Assembly (NCBI GenBank): GCA_020720045.1
Contig: DYPH01000034.1
Span: 1-47,107 of the forward strand
From: Sorangium cellulosum
GTDB taxonomy: Bacteria > Myxococcota_A > Polyangia > Polyangiales > Polyangiaceae
DNA length: 47,107 nt
Direction: 5' to 3'
How positions within the stretch are numbered: position 1 is the stretch's first letter; each line of letters starts with the position of its first letter. Shown in pieces: positions 8,071 to 16,957 of the stretch. A program made the position numbers and the translations under genes. Under the pieces are notes generated by a model that was not told the DNA's origin, searched no databases, and saw nothing but the letters and a program-made list of their open reading frames with translations.

Positions 8071-11000
8071 ATGAACCCCACGATCGACATTCTCCGCGGT
8101 GAGCTCGAACGCCACTACTCGCTCGAAGAGCTCACGAGCCTCAGCGCGTCCCTCCTCGGGCTCGACCCGAAAGCGGTCGGCGGGGAAGGGGCGAAAGCGA
8201 CCTTCGCCCGCGCCCTCGCCGAGAGCTGCTTCGCGAGCGATCGCGTGGAGGCGCTCGTCGACGTGATGGCGTTTGCGAAGAAGTCGGTCGACCCGCGCGT
8301 CTTTGAGGCGATGCAGGGGCTCGGCAAAGAGCACCTGGAACCGGGCCGAGAGATTGGGGATTTCGAGGTCAAGCGCCTCCTCGGCGAGAGCGAATTCGCC
8401 TTCGTGGCGCAGGCCCAAAAGGACGGAAAGGCCTACACGCTCCGCGTCCTCAAGCGCGCCGTCGCCGCCGATCGTCGCGCCGTCCACCGCTTCCTCACGG
8501 CGAACCGCCTCGTCGCCGCCATCGGCGCCGCCGAAGGGCTCCCGGAAGACCTGGTCGCCGGGGAAGTCGGCGATGTTGCTTACGTTGCCTACGGGCACGT
8601 CGAAGGGGAGTCGCTCGCGGCGAAGGTCCTCCGCACCGGCCCCCAGCATTTTGCCCAGGCCCACGGGCTCTTCCGCAAGATCGTCGAGCCGGTGGCCGCC
8701 CTCCACGGCGCCCACCTCGTCCACGGCGACCTCCGCCTCGATCACGTGCTCGTCGGCGTCGGCGGGAAGGTGACCCTCATCGATTTCGGCGGCGACAAGC
8801 TCCGCTCCGCCCGCTTCGGCCTCACCCGTGCGTTTGCGCCGGAAGTCATCCGTGACGTCCACGGCGCGAAGACGGAAGGGACCCGCGCCGACGTCTACGC
8901 GCTCGGCTGCATGCTCTACGAACTCCTCACCGGCAAACCGGTTTTCGAAGGGACTTCGCTGGCCGACATCGTTGCCGCCCACCTCTCGAAGGCGCCCGAG
9001 GCGCCGTCGACGAAGGCCCCCCGCGGCTTCCTCTCCGCCGACATCGACGCCTTCGTCCTTGAACTCCTCGCCAAGGATCCGGCCGCCCGTCCGAAGGATG
9101 CCGCCGCCGTCCTCGAAGGGCTCGAGGCGCTTGTCGCCGGCCGTATGGCCGCCACCGGTCAGGCGCTCTCTGCGGAGAAGGTCACCGAGCTCGTGGACGC
9201 CCTCCTCGCCGCCCCGACCGACAGCGACGCCGCCCTCGCCCTCGAGAACGCCGTCACGCAAGGGGGCGATCCGGCCACGATCGCCGACGCCTTCGCCGCC
9301 GCCGCCGAAAAGGTGGAAGGGGACGACGAAGCGGCCCGCAGCGACCACAAGAAGGGGCTCCTCTACCGCGCCGGCCGTATCTACGCCGGCCGTGGCAAGA
9401 ACAAGGAGAAGGCGGAGGCGATCTACGCCGCCATCGTCGAGCTCGACCCGACCGACGACGTCGCCGCCAACTCCCTTGAAGAAATCAAGAAGCAACTCGG
9501 CAAGTTCGACGAGGTTGTTGAGATTCTTCTTGAGCGCTCCGGCATCGCCGCCCCCGGCGAAGACCGCGCCCGGATCATGGCGGAAGTGGGCCGCCTCTTC
9601 GCCCACGAGCTCGACGACGCCGACCAGGCGCTCGTCGCCTACACGCAGGCCCTCTGCGAGGCGCCCCACATCGGCAAATACGCCGATGAAATCGAGAAGC
9701 TCGCCGGCACCAAGGCCGACGCCTGGCAGGAGACCCTCGGTTCGATCACCGAAGCGGTCAAGAACCCGGAAATCGCCAGCGCCGACCGCGTCGCGCTCCT
9801 CGGTGTCGCCGGCCGCTTCTACGAGCAGAAGCTCGGCCGCGCCGACATGGCGCTCATGGCCTACCAGGGGGTCCTCGCCAGCGAACCCTCCAATGAAATC
9901 GCCGCCGAAGCGATGACCGCCATCTACCGCCGCGCCCAGCAGTGGCCCGAGCTCCACACGGTGCTCACCCAGCGGGCCGACGTCGCCGGCGCCTCGCCGA
10001 AGGGGCGCGATCTTCGCGTGGAAGCGGCCGAAATCCTGGAAGGGAAGCTCAACGACGCCGCCAAGGCGAAGGCGACCTACCAGACGGTCCTCGCCGAGGA
10101 CCCGGGCCACGAGAAGGCGGGCGAAGCCCTCGCGCGCATCGCCGAGAAGACCGGCGATTTCGAGACGTTGGTCGCGATTCTTGAACGTCGTCTCGAGAAC
10201 GTTTCCGGCGCCGCCAAAGCCGACGCGCTCGTCCGCGTCGCCGAGGCCTACGAAGACAGCCTCAACAACCTCAACGAAGCGACCCGCCGCTTCGAGGCGG
10301 CCCTCGCCATCGACCCGAAGCACCCCTCGGCGCTGAAGGGGCTCGACCGCATCTACAACCGCCAGGGGAAGTTCACCGAGCTCCTCGAGACCCTCGATCG
10401 CCAGATCGCCGCCGCGGCGACGCCCCGCCAAAAGGTCACTCTTTTCGAGCGCATCGCCGCCCTCCACGACGAGGAGTTCCTCGACCACGCGAAGGCCGCC
10501 GAAGCGCTTGAGGAGGTCCTCGCCCTCGACTCGAACAACGACGCCGCGCTGACCGGCCTCGCCCGCCACTACCGGCGCCTCGATCGCTGGGAGAAGGTCA
10601 TCGGCGTCTACGACCGCCACCTCGCCGTCCTCGGCGACGAGCCCCGCTCGACCGATCTCCTCGTCGCGAAGGCGCGCACCCTGGCCGACCAGGTCGGCTC
10701 GCCGGAGCGCGCGATGAAGGCCTTTGAGCAGGTCCTCAGCCGCGATCCCCAGCACGCCGGCGCCCTGGAAGCGCTCGCCCATCTCCGCGAAGTGACTGGC
10801 GATGCCCACGCCGCCCTCTCGGCCATCGAGGCGCTCGCCGCCAAGGCGGAGTCGCCGCCGGCCAAGGCCGACCAGTGGATGCGCGCCGGCCGCCTCCTCG
10901 AAGCCCGCGGCGACAAAGACGGTGCGATTGAGCGCTTCAAGCTCGCCCTCGACGCAAACCCGAAGGACGTCAACGCCGCGGTCGCGCTCCGGAAGGCCTA

Positions 11001-13449
11001 CTACGAGCGCGGGGAAACCCAAGCGATCCAGGGCCTTATCGAGCGAGAGCTCGCCGGTGCCGAGAGCGAGCTCGCCAAGGCGCGCCTCCACGCGGAGCTC
11101 GCGAAGCTCTACAAGTCGGCCCTGAAGGACGACCTCAAGGCGGAAGCCTCCGCCAAGCGCGCCGTCGACCTCGACGGGACGAACGCGGAAGCGCTCCTTG
11201 TCCTTGGCGACCTCGCCTTCGACGCCGGCCGCTTCATCGAGGCGACTCGCTGGTACGAGGGGCTTGTGCACCGCCCGCAAGTCCTCGAAAACGGTGCCGG
11301 AACGGCGATGCTCGTCCGCTTCGTAGAAGCCTACGGCAAGAGCCAGCCGAAGGTCGAAGCGGCTCCGATGAGCATGTCGATCTTCTCGATGCCCTCGATC
11401 TCCGAGTCGGCGCCGCCGCCGAGCCTCGCGCCGCCGACGGCGACGAACCCGAAGCTCGCCGTTGCCCTCAAGGCGCTCCGCGAGTTCGCCCCGACCGACA
11501 TCGACGCGATCACGCGCATCGCCACCGTGCTCTTTGACCACGGCGATCCCGAGCTCGTTCACGAGATCTACGCGGAGCTGTTCGCCAAGCATTCCGATAA
11601 GTTGAAGGGCTCGGAGCGCGTCGACGCCCTCTACCACCTCGGCGAAAGCGCCCGCCGCTCGGAGCGCCTCGACGACGCGGAAAAGCCGCTCGTGGAGGCG
11701 GCCGAACTCGACCCGAAGAACGCCCGCGTCCTCCGTGCCCTCGGCAAGCTCTACGACGAGCTCGGCAAGCTCGAGCCGGCCCACGACGCCCGCAAGAAGC
11801 GCGTCGAAGCGGTCGACGGCGCCGAAAAGTTCGAAGCGCTCCTCGACCTCGCCGACTTCCAGTTCACGCGCCTCGCCGACGCCGAGCTCGCGAAGAAGAC
11901 CTACGCGCGCGCCCTCCAAGAGAAGCCTGCCGATCGCCGCCTTCTCACGAAGCTCATGCAGCTCTACTCGGAGGGGAAGGATTGGGCGAAGCTCGTCGAT
12001 GTCATTGAGAAACTCGCCGACGGCGTCGACGACAAGAAGCAGCGCGCCAAGTACATGCAGACGGCCGCGTCGCTCTCCAACGTCCAGCTCGAGGACAAGA
12101 AGCGCGCCGCCGGCTACTACGAGAAGGTCCTCGAACTCGATGGCACGAACAGCCGCGCCGCCGACGAGTTCGTCACCCTCTGCATGGAGACGAAGGCCCA
12201 CGAGACCGCCGAGCGCGTCCTCAACGACCAGCTCGATCTTGCTCAAGAATCGGCCGATCGCGAGCGCATCCGCAAGCTTCTCGACCAGGTCGGCGACCTC
12301 TACCTCAAGTTCCTGAACGAGCCGGCGATGGCCATCGACGCCTTCGAGGCGGCCCAGGCCTTCGATCCCGACGACGCGCCGCGCGCCGAGAAGCTCGCCG
12401 AACTTTACGCGAGCGACCCGGCCCAGTACCTCGACAAGGCGGTGAAATCGCAAGGGAAGCTCCTCGAAGCGAACCCGTACCGCGTCGAGAGCTACAAGCT
12501 CCTCCGCCGCCTCTACACGGAAGCGAAGCAGGCCGACCCGGCCTGGTGCCTCTGCCAGGCGCTCGGCGTCCTCAACCTCGCCGAGCCGGAAGAAGAGCGT
12601 TTCTACAAGAAACACAAGGCCGAGAGCGCCGCCACCGCCCAGGCGGTCGTTGCCGACGACGATTGGGCGCGCCTCACGCACCCCGACGCCGACCCGCTCG
12701 TGACGCGCGTCTTCACGCTCGTCCAGCCGACGATCCTCCGCACCCGCAACCAGTCGCTCGCCGAGATGGGCTACGACCAGAGCCACATGGTCGACACCGC
12801 CGCGAGCGCCTACCCGCTCGCGCAGACCCTCTACTACGCCTCTGGCGTGCTCGCGGTCGCGCCGCCGGTCCTCGAAAACACGAACGATCCCGGCGGTCTC
12901 GGCTTCCTCCACGCCACCGAGCCGGCGATCCTCTTCGGCGCCGCCGCCGCGACCATCGAAGCGACGACCCAGCAGCTCGCGTACCTTACCGGCCGCCACC
13001 TGACCTACTACCGCCCCGGCTTCTACGTGCAGAAGCTCGTCCCGACCGGCACCGGCCTCAAGGCCTGGCTCTTCGCGGCGATCAAGCTCTGCGTGCCGAA
13101 CTTCCCGGTCGCCGTCGATATCCAGGCCCAGGTCGAAGAGGCGGTCACCGCCCTTCAGAAGGACATGGCCCCCGCCCAGAAGGACCAGCTCGCCTCCACG
13201 GTCTCCAAGATCTTGAAGGAAGGCACCGCCCTCGACCTCAAGCGTTGGGTTGCCGGCATCGACCTCTCCGCCGACCGCGCCGGGTTCCTCCTCGCCCACG
13301 ACCTCGAGACCGCCTCCGAGTGCATCCGCGCCACGGAAGCCGACTCCCCGGTCACGACCAAAGAGCGCCTCAAGGAGCTCGTCCTCTTCGGCATCGGCGA
13401 AGACTACTTCGCCCTCCGCCGGAAGCTCGCGATCACCATCGAGGGGTGA
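8071..13449 (+). CDS. Giant degenerate protein kinase with long TPR array (1792 aa)
   Basis: The start at ATG 8071 is supported by AGGAG at 8062-8066. Residues about 95-345 form a protein-kinase fold: catalytic loop HGDLRLDH (D220 kept, the metal-binding Asn replaced by His), DFG at 238-240 and RADVYALGCMLYELLTGKPVF. The usual VALK Lys position reads TLRVL (R125) and the glycine loop is GESEFA, so activity is doubtful and it may be a pseudokinase. From about residue 390 to 1500 there are repeated TPR-like helical pairs (AEAIYAAIVELDP, ATRRFEAALAIDPKHPSALKGL), interrupted by a low-complexity linker at about 1100-1135 (SMSIFSMPSISESAPPPSLAPP). The last 280 residues form a separate alpha-helical globular domain. 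No signal peptide; likely cytoplasmic scaffold or signalling hub. A reading frame on the other strand covers nearly the whole gene and is a codon-bias shadow. Confidence 0.9.
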   Translation: MNPTIDILRGELERHYSLEELTSLSASLLGLDPKAVGGEGAKATFARALAESCFASDRVEALVDVMAFAKKSVDPRVFEAMQGLGKEHLEPGREIGDFEVKRLLGESEFAFVAQAQKDGKAYTLRVLKRAVAADRRAVHRFLTANRLVAAIGAAEGLPEDLVAGEVGDVAYVAYGHVEGESLAAKVLRTGPQHFAQAHGLFRKIVEPVAALHGAHLVHGDLRLDHVLVGVGGKVTLIDFGGDKLRSARFGLTRAFAPEVIRDVHGAKTEGTRADVYALGCMLYELLTGKPVFEGTSLADIVAAHLSKAPEAPSTKAPRGFLSADIDAFVLELLAKDPAARPKDAAAVLEGLEALVAGRMAATGQALSAEKVTELVDALLAAPTDSDAALALENAVTQGGDPATIADAFAAAAEKVEGDDEAARSDHKKGLLYRAGRIYAGRGKNKEKAEAIYAAIVELDPTDDVAANSLEEIKKQLGKFDEVVEILLERSGIAAPGEDRARIMAEVGRLFAHELDDADQALVAYTQALCEAPHIGKYADEIEKLAGTKADAWQETLGSITEAVKNPEIASADRVALLGVAGRFYEQKLGRADMALMAYQGVLASEPSNEIAAEAMTAIYRRAQQWPELHTVLTQRADVAGASPKGRDLRVEAAEILEGKLNDAAKAKATYQTVLAEDPGHEKAGEALARIAEKTGDFETLVAILERRLENVSGAAKADALVRVAEAYEDSLNNLNEATRRFEAALAIDPKHPSALKGLDRIYNRQGKFTELLETLDRQIAAAATPRQKVTLFERIAALHDEEFLDHAKAAEALEEVLALDSNNDAALTGLARHYRRLDRWEKVIGVYDRHLAVLGDEPRSTDLLVAKARTLADQVGSPERAMKAFEQVLSRDPQHAGALEALAHLREVTGDAHAALSAIEALAAKAESPPAKADQWMRAGRLLEARGDKDGAIERFKLALDANPKDVNAAVALRKAYYERGETQAIQGLIERELAGAESELAKARLHAELAKLYKSALKDDLKAEASAKRAVDLDGTNAEALLVLGDLAFDAGRFIEATRWYEGLVHRPQVLENGAGTAMLVRFVEAYGKSQPKVEAAPMSMSIFSMPSISESAPPPSLAPPTATNPKLAVALKALREFAPTDIDAITRIATVLFDHGDPELVHEIYAELFAKHSDKLKGSERVDALYHLGESARRSERLDDAEKPLVEAAELDPKNARVLRALGKLYDELGKLEPAHDARKKRVEAVDGAEKFEALLDLADFQFTRLADAELAKKTYARALQEKPADRRLLTKLMQLYSEGKDWAKLVDVIEKLADGVDDKKQRAKYMQTAASLSNVQLEDKKRAAGYYEKVLELDGTNSRAADEFVTLCMETKAHETAERVLNDQLDLAQESADRERIRKLLDQVGDLYLKFLNEPAMAIDAFEAAQAFDPDDAPRAEKLAELYASDPAQYLDKAVKSQGKLLEANPYRVESYKLLRRLYTEAKQADPAWCLCQALGVLNLAEPEEERFYKKHKAESAATAQAVVADDDWARLTHPDADPLVTRVFTLVQPTILRTRNQSLAEMGYDQSHMVDTAASAYPLAQTLYYASGVLAVAPPVLENTNDPGGLGFLHATEPAILFGAAAATIEATTQQLAYLTGRHLTYYRPGFYVQKLVPTGTGLKAWLFAAIKLCVPNFPVAVDIQAQVEEAVTALQKDMAPAQKDQLASTVSKILKEGTALDLKRWVAGIDLSADRAGFLLAHDLETASECIRATEADSPVTTKERLKELVLFGIGEDYFALRRKLAITIEG

Positions 13450-13467
13450 CCCCGGTCACGTGAGGGC

Positions 13468-13499
13468 GAGCGTCTGGACCGCGAGGTCTCCAGGCGCTC
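13468..13499 (+). terminator. Hairpin after the kinase/TPR gene, possible terminator
   Basis: An inverted repeat with arms GAGCG.CTGGA and TCCAG.CGCTC begins 18 bp after the stop codon. No T-run follows, so intrinsic termination is uncertain; it could equally be an mRNA-end stabiliser. Confidence 0.35.
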
Positions 13500-13550
13500 G
13501 TCGTCGTTTGTCGGATTGTCCCCGTCGCCACACCCGTGTATTCCGCGGCG

Positions 13551-14558
13551 ATGTTTCGCCCGTTTTTCCCAGGTTTGCTCTTTGCCTGCGGTTCGTTGGC
13601 GTGCGGGGCCGCTCGGCCCGCGTCAGCCCCTTCGTCGGGTTCCGCGCTCGTCGTACGGCCAGCGCCGTCGACCCCTGTAGCCGCTGGGGCGCCGGACCAG
13701 GAGCACGACCGCTGCCCGCCGTCGTTCGCGCCGCGCGCCTGCGAACTCTACAAACGTGGCTCCTACCGGGAAGCCGACGAAGCGCTTCGCGATGAGCTCG
13801 CCAAGGAGTCGGCGGCCGAGCGACGCGCCGAGCTCTGGTTCGTCCGCGGGCTTGTTGTGAGCACACGCGCGTCAAACCCGGACGCGGGGCGCGGGGCGTA
13901 CGCGGCCTCCTATGAGATGCACCCCTCCGATCGCGCGCTTTCCGCGTTGGGAGGAAAGTCGTGCATCATTGAGGCGAACGCGGTGGCCCCAGGAGTCAGC
14001 GACGCCCGGATTGAAAGTGCGCCGCGCCTCTCCGCGCTCGCCCCCGTCCATGCGGGCTGCGAACTCCGCTCCGGCAAGCGCGTCACCGACGCAACGCCTC
14101 TCCCCACGCTTTGCACAACGCGCGACGAGGTTGCGGAGCGCACATTTCTCCTGGTTTCGGTGGGAAGCCGGTCGCGGGCGATCGAACTAGGCGCCTCTTT
14201 CAGCATTTCGGGGCGGACTGCGGAAACGGTTTCCGAGCTGGTTCCGACCGGTGCCGGGTGGGTTCAGGCGACGTTGTCGATGAATGAACTCCAAGAAGAA
14301 ACTCAAGAAATGCCGAGCGAAAATGGGGCGCCGCCGGTCGTCATGCGCGGCATGATCAACGCGTTCGCAACGGAGCGGATTGTCATCGTCAATACGAAGA
14401 GTGGTCTCACCTATTTCGCGGACCACGTCCGACCGACGCTCGCAGCAGAGCGCGGGGGCCCCCACGCGACCTTCCAGCCGTCGGCGGACGGGCTCCGCGT
14501 TGACGGACTTGGATGCCACGCAGTCGTCGCTCAGGGAGCCGATGTTTCGCCTCCGTGA
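13551..14558 (+). CDS. Predicted lipoprotein, unknown function
   Basis: The ATG at 13551 begins a signal sequence (MFRPFFPGLLFACGSLACG) with lipobox LAC; an in-frame GTG at 13536 would add five residues. A Pro/Ala/Ser linker follows, then a short TPR-like segment (CELYKRGSYREADEALRDEL and AELWFVRGLVVST) and a C-terminal domain of about 200 residues with beta-rich pattern and paired Cys residues. Family not recognised. It probably sits in the outer membrane facing the periplasm. The next gene starts 75 bp downstream on the same strand, so the two may share a transcript. Confidence 0.7.
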   Translation: MFRPFFPGLLFACGSLACGAARPASAPSSGSALVVRPAPSTPVAAGAPDQEHDRCPPSFAPRACELYKRGSYREADEALRDELAKESAAERRAELWFVRGLVVSTRASNPDAGRGAYAASYEMHPSDRALSALGGKSCIIEANAVAPGVSDARIESAPRLSALAPVHAGCELRSGKRVTDATPLPTLCTTRDEVAERTFLLVSVGSRSRAIELGASFSISGRTAETVSELVPTGAGWVQATLSMNELQEETQEMPSENGAPPVVMRGMINAFATERIVIVNTKSGLTYFADHVRPTLAAERGGPHATFQPSADGLRVDGLGCHAVVAQGADVSPP

Positions 14559-14632
14559 TCGTTGAGAGTCCGCGTGCGGGGAAGTGGCGCAATTTTTCGC
14601 CCTCCGACCTGCTTCCCGGTAAACGGGCCGTC

Positions 14633-16009
14633 ATGGCCCAGGTCTTCCGACGCTCTTCGCTGACCCTCCTCGCCGCGCCGCTCCTCGCGTCGCTCGCCCT
14701 CGCTTGCGACAAGGGGGCTGCGTCGACGGCCCCCGCGGTGACCGCCGCCCCCGACGTCCAGGCGCAAGCGCCCACGCAAGCCGCACCGGCACCGGCCCCC
14801 GCAGGATCGGCGCCATCAACGCCGCAAGCGGCCGGAATTCCAGCCGATGTGAACGTCGTCGTCATCAGCATCGATAGCCTCCGCGCCGACATGCCCTGGC
14901 AACAGCCCCCCTACGGGCGTCCGATCGCGCCCCGGCTCACCGAGCTCGCGAAGAAGAGTGCGGTCTACACGAATTTCTACGCCAGCTCCTCCTACACGAG
15001 CATGAGCCTCGGCGGCTTCCTCGGTGGGCGCCCCCCGAGCGAGCTCCTCCGCAGCGGCTACTTCTTTAGCTCCTACCCGGACAAGAACCTTTTCTTCCCG
15101 GAATTGCTTCAAAAAGCCAGCATCACCACCGTCGCCACCCAGGCCCACTGGTACTTCGGCAGCGCCGGTTGGGAGCAGGGCTTTACGAAGTGGGACCTCA
15201 TTCCGAACCTGAAGAAGGACAATTCGACAGACACGGAAGTGACGGCGCCGCGCCACGAAGCTCTGGCGGAAACCCAGCTCACCGACGCCTCCAAGAAGGG
15301 GCGGTTCTTCGCGTGGTATCACTTCATGGATCCCCACGACGTCTACTACGATCACAAGAAGGACGGCGTAGAGCCCTACGGCAAAGGCCAGCGCGACAAG
15401 TACGACGGCGAGGTGACGTTTACCGATACCTACGTCGGTAAACTTGTCGATTTTATCGATGCCCAGCCCTGGGGCTCAAAGACGATTGTCCTCATCACCG
15501 CCGACCACGGCGAGGCTTTCGGCGAGCACGGGTCAACGCGCCACGGCTTCGAAGTCTGGGAGCCGCTCGTCCGGATCCCGCTCGTCGTCCATGGGCCCGG
15601 AATTCCTGCGCGCCGCATCGACGTTCGCCGCTCCGCGATCGACCTCGCGCCGACGTTCCTCGATCTCTTCGGCGCCCCGAAAGAGGCCTCTTATCGCGGA
15701 GAATCGCTCCGCGGCGAGTGGGCAGGCACGAACGCGCCGGCACGCGATTTTGTCGTCGATCTTCCGGAAACTTCCAACAACGACAAACGCCGCGCCTTCT
15801 ACCGGGGGAAGTACAAAATGCTCCGCCAAGGGGCCTTCTCCTACCGGCTCTACGACCTCGAAACCGACCCCGGCGAAGACAAGCCGCTCCCGAAGGACGC
15901 GACGTTTAACGAATTGAAGGAGGCCTTTGAAGCCTACGACAAGACGCTCACCGAGGTCGAGCCGACCCAGTGCAAGAAAGGCTGTCTGTTTACGACGGCT
16001 CCGAAATGA
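14633..16009 (+). CDS. Sulfatase-like (alkaline phosphatase superfamily) lipoprotein
   Basis: The ATG at 14633 begins a lipoprotein signal (FRRSSLTLLAAPLLASLALAC), followed by an Ala/Pro-rich linker. The catalytic domain has the superfamily metal-site motifs: VVISIDSLRAD near the N-terminus, WYHFMDPHDVYYDH in the middle and ITADHGEAFGEHG late, with a C-terminal LYDLETDPGED as in sulfatases. The expected C/S-x-P-S-R nucleophile is not seen; the equivalent segment SSSYTSMSLGGFLGG offers only Ser/Thr, so phosphodiesterase or phosphatase-type activity is as likely as sulfatase. The stop overlaps the ATG of the glyoxalase II gene by four bases (ATGA), implying translational coupling. Substrate unknown. 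Confidence 0.85.
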   Translation: MAQVFRRSSLTLLAAPLLASLALACDKGAASTAPAVTAAPDVQAQAPTQAAPAPAPAGSAPSTPQAAGIPADVNVVVISIDSLRADMPWQQPPYGRPIAPRLTELAKKSAVYTNFYASSSYTSMSLGGFLGGRPPSELLRSGYFFSSYPDKNLFFPELLQKASITTVATQAHWYFGSAGWEQGFTKWDLIPNLKKDNSTDTEVTAPRHEALAETQLTDASKKGRFFAWYHFMDPHDVYYDHKKDGVEPYGKGQRDKYDGEVTFTDTYVGKLVDFIDAQPWGSKTIVLITADHGEAFGEHGSTRHGFEVWEPLVRIPLVVHGPGIPARRIDVRRSAIDLAPTFLDLFGAPKEASYRGESLRGEWAGTNAPARDFVVDLPETSNNDKRRAFYRGKYKMLRQGAFSYRLYDLETDPGEDKPLPKDATFNELKEAFEAYDKTLTEVEPTQCKKGCLFTTAPK

Positions 16010-16947
16010 ACTCGGTCGTCGCCTTTCCGACGTTCTCGGTCACGATCGTCCCCTGCCTGCGGGATAACTACGCGTATTTGCTGACCGCGCCAGGCAGTGC
16101 TTCGGCGGTTCCGGGCGACGCTGCGATCGTGATCGACGCCGGAGAGGCGGCCCCCGTGAACGCGGCGCTCGCCGGGCCCGTCCGTTCGCGACCGCCAGCG
16201 AATTTGCTGACCACGGCGTCGCGAGAGACGGCGGGCCCACTTCCACAGGGGCCCGTCCGTTCGCGACCGCCAGCGAATTTGCTGACCACGGCGTCGCGAG
16301 AGACGGCGGGCCCACTTCCACAGGGGCCCGTCCGTTCGCGACTCGGCGCGATCCTCGCCACCCATCACCACCTCGACCACGTCGGCGGTCATCGGGAGCT
16401 TCTCGAAAAAACGCCCAATATTCCGGTATTTGGCTCCGCCTACGACGGTGCCCAAGCGCGCATTTTCGGTCAGACGCGCCTGCTTCAGGACGGCGAAACC
16501 TTCGACGTCCCGTTCCGCGCGAGCCCCTACGCCGGTGTTCGCGTGCAGGCCTTCCACGTCCCCGGCCACACGCTTGGCGCGCTCGCCTACCTGGTGGAGG
16601 GCGTCGCGCTCTTCACCGGCGACACCTGGTTTCTCGGCGGCTGCGGGCGCCTCTTTGAGGGGACGCCGGCCCAAATGCGCGAATCTCTTGCGCGAATGGC
16701 CGCGCTTGGTGACGACATCGCCGTCTTCCCCGGCCACGAATACACCGTGGGCAACCTCACCTTTGCGGTCGCCACCGCGGAGACGCCGGCCCGCGCGCAG
16801 GCTCTCCGGGCCGCCCAAGAGGCACGTGCCGCCGGTCGACCAACGGTCCCGAGCACCATCGGCGCCGAGCGGTCGACGAACCCGTTCCTCCAGACGATCG
16901 ATGTCGCTGAATTTGCTAAGCTTCGCGCCGCGAAGGACGCCTTCTAG
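16006..16947 (+). CDS. gloB: Hydroxyacylglutathione hydrolase (glyoxalase II) with in-frame repeat insertion
   Basis: A metallo-beta-lactamase-fold glyoxalase II that would hydrolyse S-lactoylglutathione-type thioesters. Metal ligands: THHHLDH (residues 119-125), the downstream HVPGHT, GDTWFLGGCGRLFEG with the bridging Asp, and FPGHEYT; the C-terminus keeps the HAGH-type NPFLQ. The start at 16006 overlaps the sulfatase stop (ATGA). The protein is 313 residues against about 251 for E. coli GloB. The excess is residues about 57-112, encoded by two complete 75-bp repeats plus a third partial one, placed between the strand/turn after IVIDAGEAAPVNAAL and the LGAILATHHH strand. A smaller insertion near residues 29-37 (GSASAVPG) matches the 57-bp repeat core. 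The insertion is a surface loop position, so activity may survive (inference). Confidence 0.9.
   Translation: MNSVVAFPTFSVTIVPCLRDNYAYLLTAPGSASAVPGDAAIVIDAGEAAPVNAALAGPVRSRPPANLLTTASRETAGPLPQGPVRSRPPANLLTTASRETAGPLPQGPVRSRLGAILATHHHLDHVGGHRELLEKTPNIPVFGSAYDGAQARIFGQTRLLQDGETFDVPFRASPYAGVRVQAFHVPGHTLGALAYLVEGVALFTGDTWFLGGCGRLFEGTPAQMRESLARMAALGDDIAVFPGHEYTVGNLTFAVATAETPARAQALRAAQEARAAGRPTVPSTIGAERSTNPFLQTIDVAEFAKLRAAKDAF
16100..16117. repeat. 18-bp remnant of the 57-bp repeat core inside gloB
   Basis: CTTCGGCGGTTCCGGGCG is identical to the core at 14-31 and 71-88. It encodes ASAVPG in the same reading phase as the copies at 39392-39570. Confidence 0.55.
16174..16342. repeat. 75-bp tandem repeat inserted in frame within gloB
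   Basis: The unit starts GGGCCCGTCCGTTCGCGA and recurs at 16174, 16249 and 16324 with an exact 75-bp period; the third copy stops after 19 bp. The unit encodes 25 residues (GPVRSRPPANLLTTASRETA, then GPLPQ) without a stop. It contains GGGCCC palindromes at both ends and the partial inverted repeat CAGCGAATTTGCTG. The two full copies are identical, suggesting recent duplication. Confidence 0.9.
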
Positions 16948-16957
16948 CGTCTACCGC

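Noticed and set aside
7867-13299. An 1810-residue open frame on the minus strand
   Set aside because: It lies antisense to the kinase/TPR gene, is built almost only of Leu/Glu/Val/Gly/Arg, and mirrors that gene's codon bias; the plus-strand frame has a ribosome-binding site and recognisable domains.
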